From NCBI RefSeq assembly GCF_039545095.1, contig NZ_BAABRS010000004.1, forward strand, positions 62,001-126,000: a DNA stretch of 64,000 bases, read 5' to 3'. This stretch comes from Fodinibius salicampi. Lineage in GTDB: Bacteria > Bacteroidota > Rhodothermia > Balneolales > Balneolaceae. Under the pieces are notes generated by a model, which saw nothing but the letters and a program-made list of their open reading frames with translations, did no database searches and had not been told where the DNA came from. Below are positions 17,668-25,817 of the stretch, in pieces; positions within the stretch are counted from its first letter, which is position 1; every line of letters begins with the position of its first letter. Both the position numbers and the translations under genes were made by a program.

Positions 17668-19404
17668 ATGAAAGAATTTTTTAACAAAATATCACCATTT
17701 GTACCAATGGCAGGGTGGATACGGAGTTATTCATCCAGTGATCTTAAAGGAGATCTCAATGCCGGGATAACGGTCGGCATTATGCTAATTCCGCAGGGTA
17801 TGGCCTATGCCGTACTTGCTGGATTGCCACCCATTTATGGGTTATATGCTTCCCTCGTACCCTTGGTTTTATATGCCATTTTTGGGACTTCACGCCAATT
17901 GGCTGTAGGTCCGGTAGCCATGGTTTCGCTACTGGTAGTTGCCGGCGTCGGAGAGATAGCCGAAGTAGGCAGCGACCGATTTATCCAGCTAGCCATTATG
18001 ACGGCCTTGGGGGTTGGGGTATTTCAGCTGCTGATGGGCGTATTTCGGATGGGTTTTCTGGTGAACTTTTTATCGCATCCAGTATTAAGTGGATTTACAT
18101 CCGCCGCTGCCCTGATCATCGGTGCCAGTCAGTTTAAGAATCTATTTGGTATAGATTTGCCGCGAACCAACTATGTGCATGAAATTTTATTGGGTTTATT
18201 TGAAAAAGCAGCCAATATTGAACCTTATACGGCCGCTATTGGTATTGGTTCTATTGTTCTTATTATCTTGGTTAGAAAGTGGAAACCGACCTTTCCATCC
18301 GCTTTGGTTGTGGTTGTATTAGGAACGTTGGTGACCTTCGTTTTCGGACTTCATCAAAAAGGTGTGGTCATCGTAGGAGAAATTCCACAAGGGTTGCCAT
18401 CACTGGAAATTTTGTCATTTAATCTGAGTGATTTCCAGCAGTTGCTGCCGACGATTTTGGTCATTTCACTGGTAGGATATATGGAATCTATCGCTGTGGC
18501 CAAAGCCATTGCGAATAAGCACGGCTATAAAGTGGATCCCAATCAGGAATTAATCGGTCTGGGAGTAGCTAATATCGGTGGAGCCTTTTTCCAGTCCTAT
18601 CCCACCACCGGTGGGTTTTCACGGACGGCAGTAAACGATCAGGCTGGTGCCCGAACAGGCATGGCGACTATAATCAGTGCGGCGATTATTGCACTGACCG
18701 TACTTCTGCTAACACCGCTTTTTTACTACCTGCCAATGGCGGTGCTGGCATCCATCATTATGGTAGCCGTGGCAGGACTTTTTGATATCAACGAAATGAA
18801 ATATCTCTGGAAAACAGATCGCAAAGACTTGGCAATGTTGGCGACCACCTTTGTTGCAACACTTGTGCTAGGTATCGAAGAAGGTATATTGGTAGGTGTT
18901 GTGCTATCACTTGTAGTTGTTATTTATAGTTCAACCAGGCCGCACAGCACTGAGCTTGGCCGACTGGGTGATACAAAAAATTTCCGCAATGTAAAACGCT
19001 ACCCGGAGGCCAAAACTGATGATAAAGTATTAATTTATCGTTTTGACTCCCAGTTATTCTTTGCGAACGTTACTCACTTTCGCGATAAACTGGATGATTT
19101 AATTGATTCACGAAATGAGGAACTTCAGCTGTTAATTCTGGATGCTTCTTCTATCCACGATATGGATTCCACGGGCATTCATGCATTACGGGACTTGATT
19201 GAGGATCTTCAAGAAAGGGGACTTGATCTCTATATTGCCGGTGCTATCGGACCGGTACGCGATAAGCTTAAGACCTGTGATATCGTCAGTGAGATGGGTA
19301 AAAATAACTTCTTTTTTGATGTGAATGACGCTTTGGCCACTTTCTATTCCGAACAAAATATGTCTAAAGAGTATGAGTATTCGCCTTTACAGACTAATAA
19401 TTAA
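17668..19404 (+). CDS. SulP-family anion permease with STAS domain
   Basis: A 578-residue SLC26/SulP transporter. It has LNAGITVGIMLIPQGMAYA, the conserved 'ASLVPLVLYAIFGTSRQLAVGPVAM' region and the SulP signature FFQSYPTTGGFSRTAVN, about ten to twelve helices in total. A C-terminal STAS domain occupies about 445-555 (LLILDASSIHDMDSTGIHAL). It starts at the ATG at 17668; a TTG lies five codons upstream. SulP proteins carry sulfate, bicarbonate or other anions. Placed 55 bases after the MBL-rhodanese gene, export or import of the sulfite/sulfate produced there is the natural reading (inference). Confidence 0.93.
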   Translation: MKEFFNKISPFVPMAGWIRSYSSSDLKGDLNAGITVGIMLIPQGMAYAVLAGLPPIYGLYASLVPLVLYAIFGTSRQLAVGPVAMVSLLVVAGVGEIAEVGSDRFIQLAIMTALGVGVFQLLMGVFRMGFLVNFLSHPVLSGFTSAAALIIGASQFKNLFGIDLPRTNYVHEILLGLFEKAANIEPYTAAIGIGSIVLIILVRKWKPTFPSALVVVVLGTLVTFVFGLHQKGVVIVGEIPQGLPSLEILSFNLSDFQQLLPTILVISLVGYMESIAVAKAIANKHGYKVDPNQELIGLGVANIGGAFFQSYPTTGGFSRTAVNDQAGARTGMATIISAAIIALTVLLLTPLFYYLPMAVLASIIMVAVAGLFDINEMKYLWKTDRKDLAMLATTFVATLVLGIEEGILVGVVLSLVVVIYSSTRPHSTELGRLGDTKNFRNVKRYPEAKTDDKVLIYRFDSQLFFANVTHFRDKLDDLIDSRNEELQLLILDASSIHDMDSTGIHALRDLIEDLQERGLDLYIAGAIGPVRDKLKTCDIVSEMGKNNFFFDVNDALATFYSEQNMSKEYEYSPLQTNN

Positions 19405-19523
19405 ACCAGCTTATGAGTACACTCGGACTTAAGGCCAATTGGAAATATTTAACTGCTGGTTCTTATATCATCTTTAAGAATATATAATAACCGTAGTTTG
19501 AATTTTAATATAAACAATTGAAA

Positions 19524-19916
19524 ATGGATACTTCGTTAATTGTAATAATCTTAGTCGGTGCCGCATTTGCACTTTTTTATCTCAATAGAATTAAAAATTC
19601 AAAGAATATGATTCCTCCACAAAAGTTTAAAGAGCTCTTAGAAGAAGACCCAGGTATTATTATTGATGTCCGAACAAAAGGTGAATTCAAAAGTGGGCAC
19701 CTGAAAGAAGTAGATCATAATTTTGATGTAACATCCGGGGAGTTTAATGAAAAAGTGAGGAACCTAGATAAAAACAAGGTATACTATTTGTACTGCCGAA
19801 CCGGTGCGCGTAGTGGACAAGCAGTTAACATTATGAAAAGAAACAATTTTGAAAATGTTTACAATGTTGGAGGTTTACAGAGCCTTGTGAATGCTGGATT
19901 CAAACAAACAAGTTAA
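19524..19916 (+). CDS. Membrane-anchored rhodanese-like protein
   Basis: A 130-residue protein with one N-terminal transmembrane helix (about 5-20) and a single rhodanese domain. The active-site loop CRTGARSGQA is intact, IDVRTKGEFKSGHL is the substrate-domain motif, and NVYNVGGL closes the fold. With the anchor N-terminal and no cleavage site, the domain probably faces the periplasm. The ATG at 19524 is preferred to the TTG at 19518. It is closely related to the following lipoprotein rhodanese, suggesting a duplication. Confidence 0.9.
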   Translation: MDTSLIVIILVGAAFALFYLNRIKNSKNMIPPQKFKELLEEDPGIIIDVRTKGEFKSGHLKEVDHNFDVTSGEFNEKVRNLDKNKVYYLYCRTGARSGQAVNIMKRNNFENVYNVGGLQSLVNAGFKQTS

Positions 19917-19950
19917 ATGTTAGTTAAAACTCCTAATCAATTATATAAAT

Positions 19951-20346
19951 ATGATAAAACATATAGCTAGAATAGGGCTAGTTGCCATAATCGGATTATT
20001 TATTATCCAAGCGTGTGGGAATGGATCTGAAGAGGTGAGAATTAGTTCTGAAGAGTTTGAACAGAAATATAGTGAAGTCCCGGGTATTGTCATCGATGTG
20101 CGTACCCAGGATGAGTATGACGAGGGGCATCTTGCTGTAACAGATCGTCATCACGATCTGCTTAATGGTGATTTTGAAGCCCGTCTCGACTCCCTTGACA
20201 AAAATAAAACCTATTATTTGTACTGTCGCTCTGGCAATCGCAGCGGTCAGGCTGCTAAGCTAATGATAGAAAATGGTTTTGAAAACGTTTATAACATAGG
20301 CGGCTTTGAGGATCTGGTCGCTGCGGGATTGGAAAGCAAGAAGTGA
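19951..20346 (+). CDS. Rhodanese-like lipoprotein
   Basis: A 131-residue rhodanese with a lipoprotein signal peptide (IGLFIIQAC, lipidated C22). The active-site loop is CRSGNRSGQA and the fold is otherwise the same as in the upstream gene (VIDVRTQDEYDEGHL, NVYNIGGF). It starts 34 bases downstream of its paralogue. Periplasmic rhodaneses can carry persulfide sulfur to or from envelope thiols. In this block they would sit between the sulfur transporters and the cytoplasmic MBL-rhodanese (inference). Confidence 0.9.
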   Translation: MIKHIARIGLVAIIGLFIIQACGNGSEEVRISSEEFEQKYSEVPGIVIDVRTQDEYDEGHLAVTDRHHDLLNGDFEARLDSLDKNKTYYLYCRSGNRSGQAAKLMIENGFENVYNIGGFEDLVAAGLESKK

Positions 20347-20402
20347 AATTAACAAAAAATGTACCGGCCATTTTAGAATGGAATTAGATCATATTTGATT
20401 CT

Positions 20403-21239
20403 ATGCAAGCATTGATAAATTTACTGGAACAGACTCAGGTATTGGCAGCGGTGATTGGACTAATTGTGCTGTTGATGATTGAGCAGGCACATCCATTTTT
20501 TGATTTTTTTAAGGGCTCTGTTAAAGAAAAAGGAAAACATTTGCTTGCGAATATGGCATTGGGATTGACCAATGCGCTGATCATTTCAGTTTTTTTTGTC
20601 AGTACCTGGCTGTGGGCTTCTAACTGGGCGTATGAAAACGGATTCGGTATCTTAAACTGGCTGGCGGCAGTAGGCTTGCCGGCCTGGGGACATACTCTCG
20701 GGGCCGTCTTGTTGATGGACTTGTGGATGTATTTTTGGCACTTGATAAATCATAAAATCCCGTTTTTATGGCGGTTTCACCGCGTTCATCATGCCGATCC
20801 CAATATGGATGTAACCACGGCCAGCCGGTTTCATACTGGGGAAATTATCTTTTCTTCGGCACTGCGAATAGGAGTGATCTTAATAACGGGTATTTACCTG
20901 TGGGAGCTACTGCTCTACGAAACCATCATGTTTGCCGTAGTGCAGTTCCATCATGCTGATATTGCACTTCCTGAAAAATTAGATAAAGCACTCCGAGCAA
21001 TCATTGTTACACCGGCAATGCACAAGGTACACCACTCACGCTGGCAGCCGGAAACTGATTCAAATTACAGTTCGTTATTTTCTTTTTGGGATCGCATTGG
21101 GAAGACATTTCGGCTCCATAACCCTCTCAAAACACTGCGTATTGGATTGGATGAATTTGATTCCGATAAGGATAGGAAAATAAAGGGATTATTTGATATG
21201 CCTTTTCGGGAAGGCGATAAAAGGGACAATGATAAATAA
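20403..21239 (+). CDS. Fatty acid hydroxylase / sterol desaturase superfamily membrane protein
   Basis: A 278-residue integral membrane di-iron enzyme. The three histidine clusters of the superfamily are present: HLINH (113-117), HRVHH (126-130), and HH at 183-184 with HKVHH (207-211). Four or more hydrophobic helices lie before and between them. Members hydroxylate or desaturate lipid or sterol-like substrates with O2; the substrate here is unknown. It overlaps a lipid-modification theme with the methyltransferase-like gene 5 bases downstream, and may be the distal part of the sulfur operon or a separate unit (56-base gap). Confidence 0.9.
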   Translation: MQALINLLEQTQVLAAVIGLIVLLMIEQAHPFFDFFKGSVKEKGKHLLANMALGLTNALIISVFFVSTWLWASNWAYENGFGILNWLAAVGLPAWGHTLGAVLLMDLWMYFWHLINHKIPFLWRFHRVHHADPNMDVTTASRFHTGEIIFSSALRIGVILITGIYLWELLLYETIMFAVVQFHHADIALPEKLDKALRAIIVTPAMHKVHHSRWQPETDSNYSSLFSFWDRIGKTFRLHNPLKTLRIGLDEFDSDKDRKIKGLFDMPFREGDKRDNDK

Positions 21240-21244
21240 AGTAG

Positions 21245-21700
21245 ATGTTGAAGCTTAAAATACCTCCTGCAGTTGTTGCAATCTTTTTTGCTTCTTTGAT
21301 GTGGATAATGGATAACTTCTTTCATTTTCATGGGACTGACTTTCGGATATCCTGGTGGGTGTCAGTATTTTGTTTTGCAGCGGGAGGAATGATTGGGGTG
21401 GTGGGACTGATTCAGTTTTATAGGAAGTCTACTTCCATCAATCCTCATAAGCCAGATAGTGCCAGTAGTTTGGTTGATAGTGGGATTTATCGGTTTTCGC
21501 GAAATCCCATGTACCTGGCCTTATTGCTGATTTTAATTTCCTATGGAATCTATCTTGGGAATATGCTTGCCATTTTAATCCTGCCTCTCTTCGTATTGTA
21601 CATGAATTACTTCCAGATTATACCGGAAGAGAAAGTACTTCACAAAAAATTCGGGGAAGAATTTGAGAAGTATCGATCGAAAGTACACCGCTGGATTTGA
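21245..21700 (+). CDS. Isoprenylcysteine carboxyl methyltransferase-family membrane protein
   Basis: A 151-residue protein with about four helices and the ICMT/PEMT family core: 'GIYRFSRNPMYLALLLILISYG', then 'PEEKVLHKKFGEEFEKYRSKVHRWI' at the C-terminus. The RNPMY and EE...F...Y...V.RW motifs form the SAM-binding site in the family. Bacterial members methylate unknown membrane substrates. The gene begins 5 bases after the fatty-acid hydroxylase gene, so the two are translationally coupled and may act on the same lipid. Confidence 0.9.
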   Translation: MLKLKIPPAVVAIFFASLMWIMDNFFHFHGTDFRISWWVSVFCFAAGGMIGVVGLIQFYRKSTSINPHKPDSASSLVDSGIYRFSRNPMYLALLLILISYGIYLGNMLAILILPLFVLYMNYFQIIPEEKVLHKKFGEEFEKYRSKVHRWI

Positions 21701-21896
21701 TATTTTTATATAACTGCCTCTCTTTACCTTTTTATTGCTCTTCATAAATACCGGATGATTGTGTAACCTTATTATTAATAGACAAGCTTTCTGCTCATAT
21801 TGTTTTTTCTGGGAAGTCTTGAGTGAAGGATTAGAATTATCATTTAAGTACTCACATTCCTTATTCTGATATAGCGGAAAGTTTTTTGAAAATAGA

Positions 21897-21927
21897 GGCA
21901 ACCCTTATCCTTGAATTTCTTGTATAG
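21897..21927 (+). promoter_or_regulatory. Putative ECF-type autoregulatory promoter
   Basis: GGCAACCCTT (21897-21906) and TTGTATAG (21920-21927) lie about 70 bases upstream of the ECF sigma gene. An AACC-containing -35 box is characteristic of ECF sigma promoters. The spacing of about 17 bases between GCAACC and TGTATAG is plausible. The -10 assignment is tentative. Confidence 0.4.
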
Positions 21928-21996
21928 GGGGATAGAGGAAGTAAGATATGCTGTAGAGGTGAACTATAATTTAGTTTCTGGAAAATCGAGAAATCC

Positions 21997-22527
21997 TTGT
22001 TGAAAAAAATAATCAAAGGATGCCGAAAGCGGCAGCGTGACAGCCAAAAAGAGCTGTACAAAATGTTCTATGCCTATGGCATGAGTATAACGCTGCGCTA
22101 TGCCGATTCCAGGGAAGAGGCCGTAACCATATTGAATGATGCCTTTATGAAATTGTTTTCGAACATCGCTCAATACGATCCTGAACGTCCCTTTAAACCA
22201 TGGTTGAGAAGGATAATCATCAACACAGCAATCAATTATTTCCACAAGCATAAAAGTAGCCTGAAGCGGGAGCAACTGGAAAACGTTGAAAGCGAAATAG
22301 CTCATGACGAGACAATCATCAGCAAAATTTCTTACCAGGAAATTATTGATTTAATCCAACAGTTGAGCCCGGCATATCGAACCGTCTTTAACCTGCATGT
22401 GATCGAGGGGTTTCAACACAAGGAGATTGCTGAAATGCTTGGAATTGCTGAAGGGACTTCCAAGTCGAATCTTTCTAAAGCCAAAAAGAACTTGCAGGCT
22501 ATACTGGAGAAAAATTTAACGCAGTAA
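21997..22527 (+). CDS. ECF-family RNA polymerase sigma factor
   Basis: A 176-residue sigma-70 family factor with only regions 2 and 4. Region 2 includes DSQKELYKMFYAYGMSITLRY and EAVTILNDAFMKLFSNI. Region 4 is the helix-turn-helix LSPAYRTVFNLHVIEGFQHKEIAEMLGIAEGTSKSNLSKAKK. No in-frame ATG exists at the N-terminus, so translation starts at one of the tandem TTG codons (21997 or 22000); an in-frame TAA at 21967 excludes longer forms. The following gene, 6 bases downstream, has the architecture of a membrane anti-sigma protein and is the likely partner. Confidence 0.95.
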   Translation: MLKKIIKGCRKRQRDSQKELYKMFYAYGMSITLRYADSREEAVTILNDAFMKLFSNIAQYDPERPFKPWLRRIIINTAINYFHKHKSSLKREQLENVESEIAHDETIISKISYQEIIDLIQQLSPAYRTVFNLHVIEGFQHKEIAEMLGIAEGTSKSNLSKAKKNLQAILEKNLTQ

Positions 22528-22533
22528 CACAAT

Positions 22534-23793
22534 ATGTCTACAAACAAACATAATCCGGAAGATCCTATTGAGGAGTTTTTCCAGAAAAAAGTCCAGGAAT
22601 TTGATATTTCCTATCGGGAAAAAGACTGGATGAAGCTGGAAAAGAAGCTCGATATGGCAGCAAGAAAGAGATCCTTGGAGAAGAAGCGTCGATGGCTGAT
22701 TGCAGCTTCCTTGCTGTTATTTGCGCTGCTAGGATATTTCACCTATCAAAATTATGTCTCGATTGATGAAATTAATGAGCAACTCAGCGAGCAAACAGAA
22801 CAGCAGCAAGATCAACCGGAGCAGTCTGAGGAGTTGGAAACTCTTCCGGATATTACGTCACCGGAAGCCGATGATAATCTGGAGTCTGATCAGAATATCA
22901 GTGGAGAAATGGCTGATGAATCCTCAAATGGAGATGTAGAGGATAACAGGCAAAATATTGCTGGTACAAGGCAGGCAGAACAAGCCCAGCAGGAATATTT
23001 AGTAAGTAATCAGATGAGCAGAGGGTTGAATGTGAATGAGGTTTACTGTCCCGAATGTAATCTGTCTTCTTTGGGTAAAAAAGTATACCCAAAAGTATTC
23101 GCTACAGTCGAGTCAGAAGAAGGAAATGAGCGAACTGAAAATCAATCGATAACTTCTGATCATTCTGAGAATGGAGAAGGCATGATCGCATCCTCGCGTT
23201 TTGCTTTGGGTTTTGTGGCCAGTCCGGATTTTAGCACGGTGGGTTCATTGTCAAACTTTTCGGATATGGGATATAAAATTGGGGTGGCAGTGGAATACCG
23301 TCTGACAAAGAATCTCTCTGTTTCCGGGGGAGTTATTCAGTCGGATGTTCGATATACTGCCCAGGGAGGAGATTATAACCCTAATCAAGGGTACGGCAGT
23401 TATGGGAATCCCGGGGTTCTACCCGATGAAACATTTGCCCGCTGCCTTATTCTCGATATCCCGATAAACGTGAAGTATAACTTTCTAAATTTTGAACATT
23501 CCAGACTGTATGCGTCTACTGGTATTGCTTCCTATATCATGCTGAATGAAGAATACGATTTTAGATATGACCAAAATGGTGAAGGATTACCACAAAGCTG
23601 GAATAAAAGGACGGGCACAGGACACTTAATGAGTAATGTGGGATTTTCAATTGGACTGGAATATGATATCCATCCCAGGTGGAGCCTGAGGGCTGAACCC
23701 TATGTAAGAGTACCTTTGAAAGGGGTTGGAGAAGGGAACGTAAAGCTGTATTCCATCGGAAGTTTTGTGTCACTTAATTTTCAGCTTCAATAG
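22534..23793 (+). CDS. Anti-sigma-like membrane protein fused to an outer-membrane beta-barrel domain
   Basis: A 419-residue protein in three parts. A charged N-terminal segment (1-52) would sit in the cytoplasm and contains the 'DPIEEFFQKKVQEF...DWMKLEKKL' pattern seen in ECF-linked anti-sigma proteins. A single transmembrane helix follows (about 53-72). Then comes a long acidic Q/E/D-rich linker with a CPEC pair near residue 171, and finally a beta-strand-rich domain (about 220-419) ending in aromatic 'FVSLNFQL', like PorT-type outer-membrane barrels. It directly follows the ECF sigma gene. A polypeptide spanning both membranes could transmit envelope status to the sigma factor (inference). 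Confidence 0.85.
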   Translation: MSTNKHNPEDPIEEFFQKKVQEFDISYREKDWMKLEKKLDMAARKRSLEKKRRWLIAASLLLFALLGYFTYQNYVSIDEINEQLSEQTEQQQDQPEQSEELETLPDITSPEADDNLESDQNISGEMADESSNGDVEDNRQNIAGTRQAEQAQQEYLVSNQMSRGLNVNEVYCPECNLSSLGKKVYPKVFATVESEEGNERTENQSITSDHSENGEGMIASSRFALGFVASPDFSTVGSLSNFSDMGYKIGVAVEYRLTKNLSVSGGVIQSDVRYTAQGGDYNPNQGYGSYGNPGVLPDETFARCLILDIPINVKYNFLNFEHSRLYASTGIASYIMLNEEYDFRYDQNGEGLPQSWNKRTGTGHLMSNVGFSIGLEYDIHPRWSLRAEPYVRVPLKGVGEGNVKLYSIGSFVSLNFQLQ

Positions 23794-23908
23794 TTGAGAA
23801 GCTATTTGCAAATTATAATTAAAGATCAAAAAACGAGGGATTATGGAATATTCAGATAAGCAACAAGAGATAGAGTCGTTTTCCATTGGGGGGATAAAAT
23901 TCCGGTCA

Positions 23909-24337
23909 ATGCGTTCTTATTCACTGATTGTGCTATGTTCTCTGGGGATGCTGCTGGTATCCTGTGGGGACAGTTCTACCGATCCAAACGGAGGTAATGG
24001 GGGGAATGGAGGCAATGGAAACGAACCACCAGCGGAGCCAACTTTTTCCAATGTGCTGGAGATATTTAATTCAAGTTGTGGGGGGTCAAATTGTCATATA
24101 GGGGAACAAAGGAACGGCGTACGACTTGATTCCTATAATAATGTGATAGAAAGTGAGGGCTTACAATATGGAGAGCTGGTGGTTCAACCTAATGATGCAG
24201 CGGGAAGTCCTCTGGTGGATAAAATTGAACCTTCTCCTGATCAAGGACAGCGCATGCCGGTGGGAGGACCTTACTTATCTGACGAAGAAATATCATTGAT
24301 CAGGGAATGGATTGATGAGGGCGCGCAGAATAATTAA
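23909..24337 (+). CDS. Cytochrome c-like lipoprotein with an unusual CX4CH motif
   Basis: A 142-residue lipoprotein if started at the ATG at 23909, which gives a standard signal peptide with LVSC lipobox (C19). The frame extends upstream to an ATG at 23843, which would add an unlikely 22-residue polar leader. A Gly/Asn-rich linker (28-38) precedes a single-heme-like domain: 'LEIFNSSCGGSNCHIG' (C57, C62, H63) and later 'RMPVGGPYLSDEEISLIREWIDEGA', the typical tail of planctomycete-type cytochrome c domains. The spacing is CX4CH rather than CXXCH, so heme attachment is uncertain. It precedes YceI and DUF5777 genes, a common Bacteroidota trio. Confidence 0.85.
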   Translation: MRSYSLIVLCSLGMLLVSCGDSSTDPNGGNGGNGGNGNEPPAEPTFSNVLEIFNSSCGGSNCHIGEQRNGVRLDSYNNVIESEGLQYGELVVQPNDAAGSPLVDKIEPSPDQGQRMPVGGPYLSDEEISLIREWIDEGAQNN

Positions 24338-24365
24338 AGGATTAATCATAAAATCTAAAGCGGTT

Positions 24366-24917
24366 ATGCTTCATCGGGCTTTTATTCTATGTCTGTTCAT
24401 GGTTTATGGTTTTTCCCCGGAGGCTTATGGACAGGCCTTTATGACGGAATCGGGGCACGCAGAGTTTGACTCATCCGTACCCCTGCATACCTTTACCGGC
24501 GAAAGCGATTACCTGGTGGGTAAAATTAATCTGGATAATTCCGTTGTTGATTTTTATCTGGATGTAACAACCCTGAAAACTGGTATCGGTAAGCGCGACA
24601 AAGATATGCTAGAAACGCTGGAAGCTGAAGAATATCCCTTTGCAGAATTTTATGGCAAACTAACAACTCCCTTTGATCCGGAAAATGAAACGCCACAAAA
24701 AGTGACGGTTGAAGGTGAATTTACTATTCACGGGATTAGCAGGGAGAGAAGTATTGAGGGCACCCTTAAACCTACATCGGAGGGTCTTCATCTTACTTCT
24801 TCGTGGACCATTAATATCGAAGATTATGATATAGAACCTCCGGGAATTTTATTTTATCGCGTAAGTGAACAAATGGATATTAGAATCGAAGCAACACTCA
24901 AACCAATCGAGCAGTAG
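24366..24917 (+). CDS. YceI-family periplasmic protein
   Basis: A 183-residue secreted protein. The ATG at 24366 gives a clean signal peptide (MLHRAFILCLFMVYGFSPEAYG-Q). The upstream start at 24312 overlaps the previous gene and lacks one. The mature part has the YceI lipocalin-like fold: 'GHAEFDSSVPLHTFTGESDYLVGKINLDN', 'MLETLEAEEYPFAEF' and 'VEGEFTIHGISRERSIEGTL'. YceI proteins bind polyisoprenoid or amphiphilic molecules. The gene sits between the cytochrome-like lipoprotein and a DUF5777 gene, so all three probably act together at the envelope. Confidence 0.93.
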   Translation: MLHRAFILCLFMVYGFSPEAYGQAFMTESGHAEFDSSVPLHTFTGESDYLVGKINLDNSVVDFYLDVTTLKTGIGKRDKDMLETLEAEEYPFAEFYGKLTTPFDPENETPQKVTVEGEFTIHGISRERSIEGTLKPTSEGLHLTSSWTINIEDYDIEPPGILFYRVSEQMDIRIEATLKPIEQ

Positions 24918-24923
24918 AATCTT

Positions 24924-25778
24924 ATGAAAACGATGAACAAACAATTATTCTCAGTTCTGTTTATTATTCTTCTGATTACTTCCACGGTGTATGGCCAAAT
25001 GGAGCGGAAACGAGTACAAACTGATGGCCCGGTTCAGGATGTATTTTGGGCTCCCACATTGATTACCCAAGCAAGTACGGAACATCTGCCTGCTGGTAAT
25101 TTAAATAGTACCATTATGCATAGCTTTGGCGTTGCCACTCAGCGTCCACTTCAGACCTTCTTTGGAATCGATAATGTTCGAAATGTACGGCTGGGTATTG
25201 ATTATGGAATTACCGATCGATGGTCTATGGGTATCGGCCGTTCTTCACTAACTAATATCGTAGACCTGCGTACGAAGCTGGCAATTCTTCAACAAAATCA
25301 GTCGGATACCCAACCTATTAGCATATCCGTAAAAGGTGATTTTGGTATAGTAACCCAGGAGAACGATCGGCCGATTAAAGACGATGTGAGTACCTCCATA
25401 TCGGCCATATTTTCAAGGAAATTTAATGATCACCTTAGCTTGCAACTTACCCCAATGTATGGTCATATGAGCAGTGTTTCTGCCGGTGATCCCAATAGTT
25501 TTTTTGCAGTAGGATTGGGAGCTCATATGCCACTTTCGAGGCGCTTCGCGCTATCTGCGGAATACTATCCCGTGATTGGTGAACGGGCTGCTAATACCAA
25601 GAACACCTTTTCACTAGGATTGAATATAGAGACCGGGGGACATGTTTTTCAGCTTTTCTTTACCTCTACGGAATGGCATCTTGAACAATATGTTTTAGCT
25701 ACAAACAGGGAGCAATTTTGGGCAGGTGATTTCCGATTTGGCTTTAACGTGAATCGAGTTTTTTCTCTGGTAAAATAG
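24924..25778 (+). CDS. DUF5777 family beta-barrel protein
   Basis: A 284-residue protein with a signal peptide (ends STVYG-Q, about residue 25) and a strand-rich mature domain. It has the family segments 'LINQASTEHLPAGNLNSTIMHSFG'-like opening, 'RNVRLGIDYGITDRWSMGIGRS' and a C-terminal 'FRFGFNVNRVFSLVK' strand. DUF5777 proteins are predicted outer-membrane barrels of Bacteroidota, frequently encoded with YceI and cytochrome-like proteins, as here (6-base gap). Function unknown. Confidence 0.9.
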   Translation: MKTMNKQLFSVLFIILLITSTVYGQMERKRVQTDGPVQDVFWAPTLITQASTEHLPAGNLNSTIMHSFGVATQRPLQTFFGIDNVRNVRLGIDYGITDRWSMGIGRSSLTNIVDLRTKLAILQQNQSDTQPISISVKGDFGIVTQENDRPIKDDVSTSISAIFSRKFNDHLSLQLTPMYGHMSSVSAGDPNSFFAVGLGAHMPLSRRFALSAEYYPVIGERAANTKNTFSLGLNIETGGHVFQLFFTSTEWHLEQYVLATNREQFWAGDFRFGFNVNRVFSLVK

Positions 25779-25817
25779 GTGCTAGTTGCCGACGGGACAC
25801 ATAGTCTGCAGCAATTG

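Noticed and set aside
19413-19487. 24-residue plus-strand ORF starting MSTLGLKANWKYLTAGSYII
   Set aside because: It sits between SulP and a rhodanese gene and starts with ATG, but is too short to judge and shows no recognised family.
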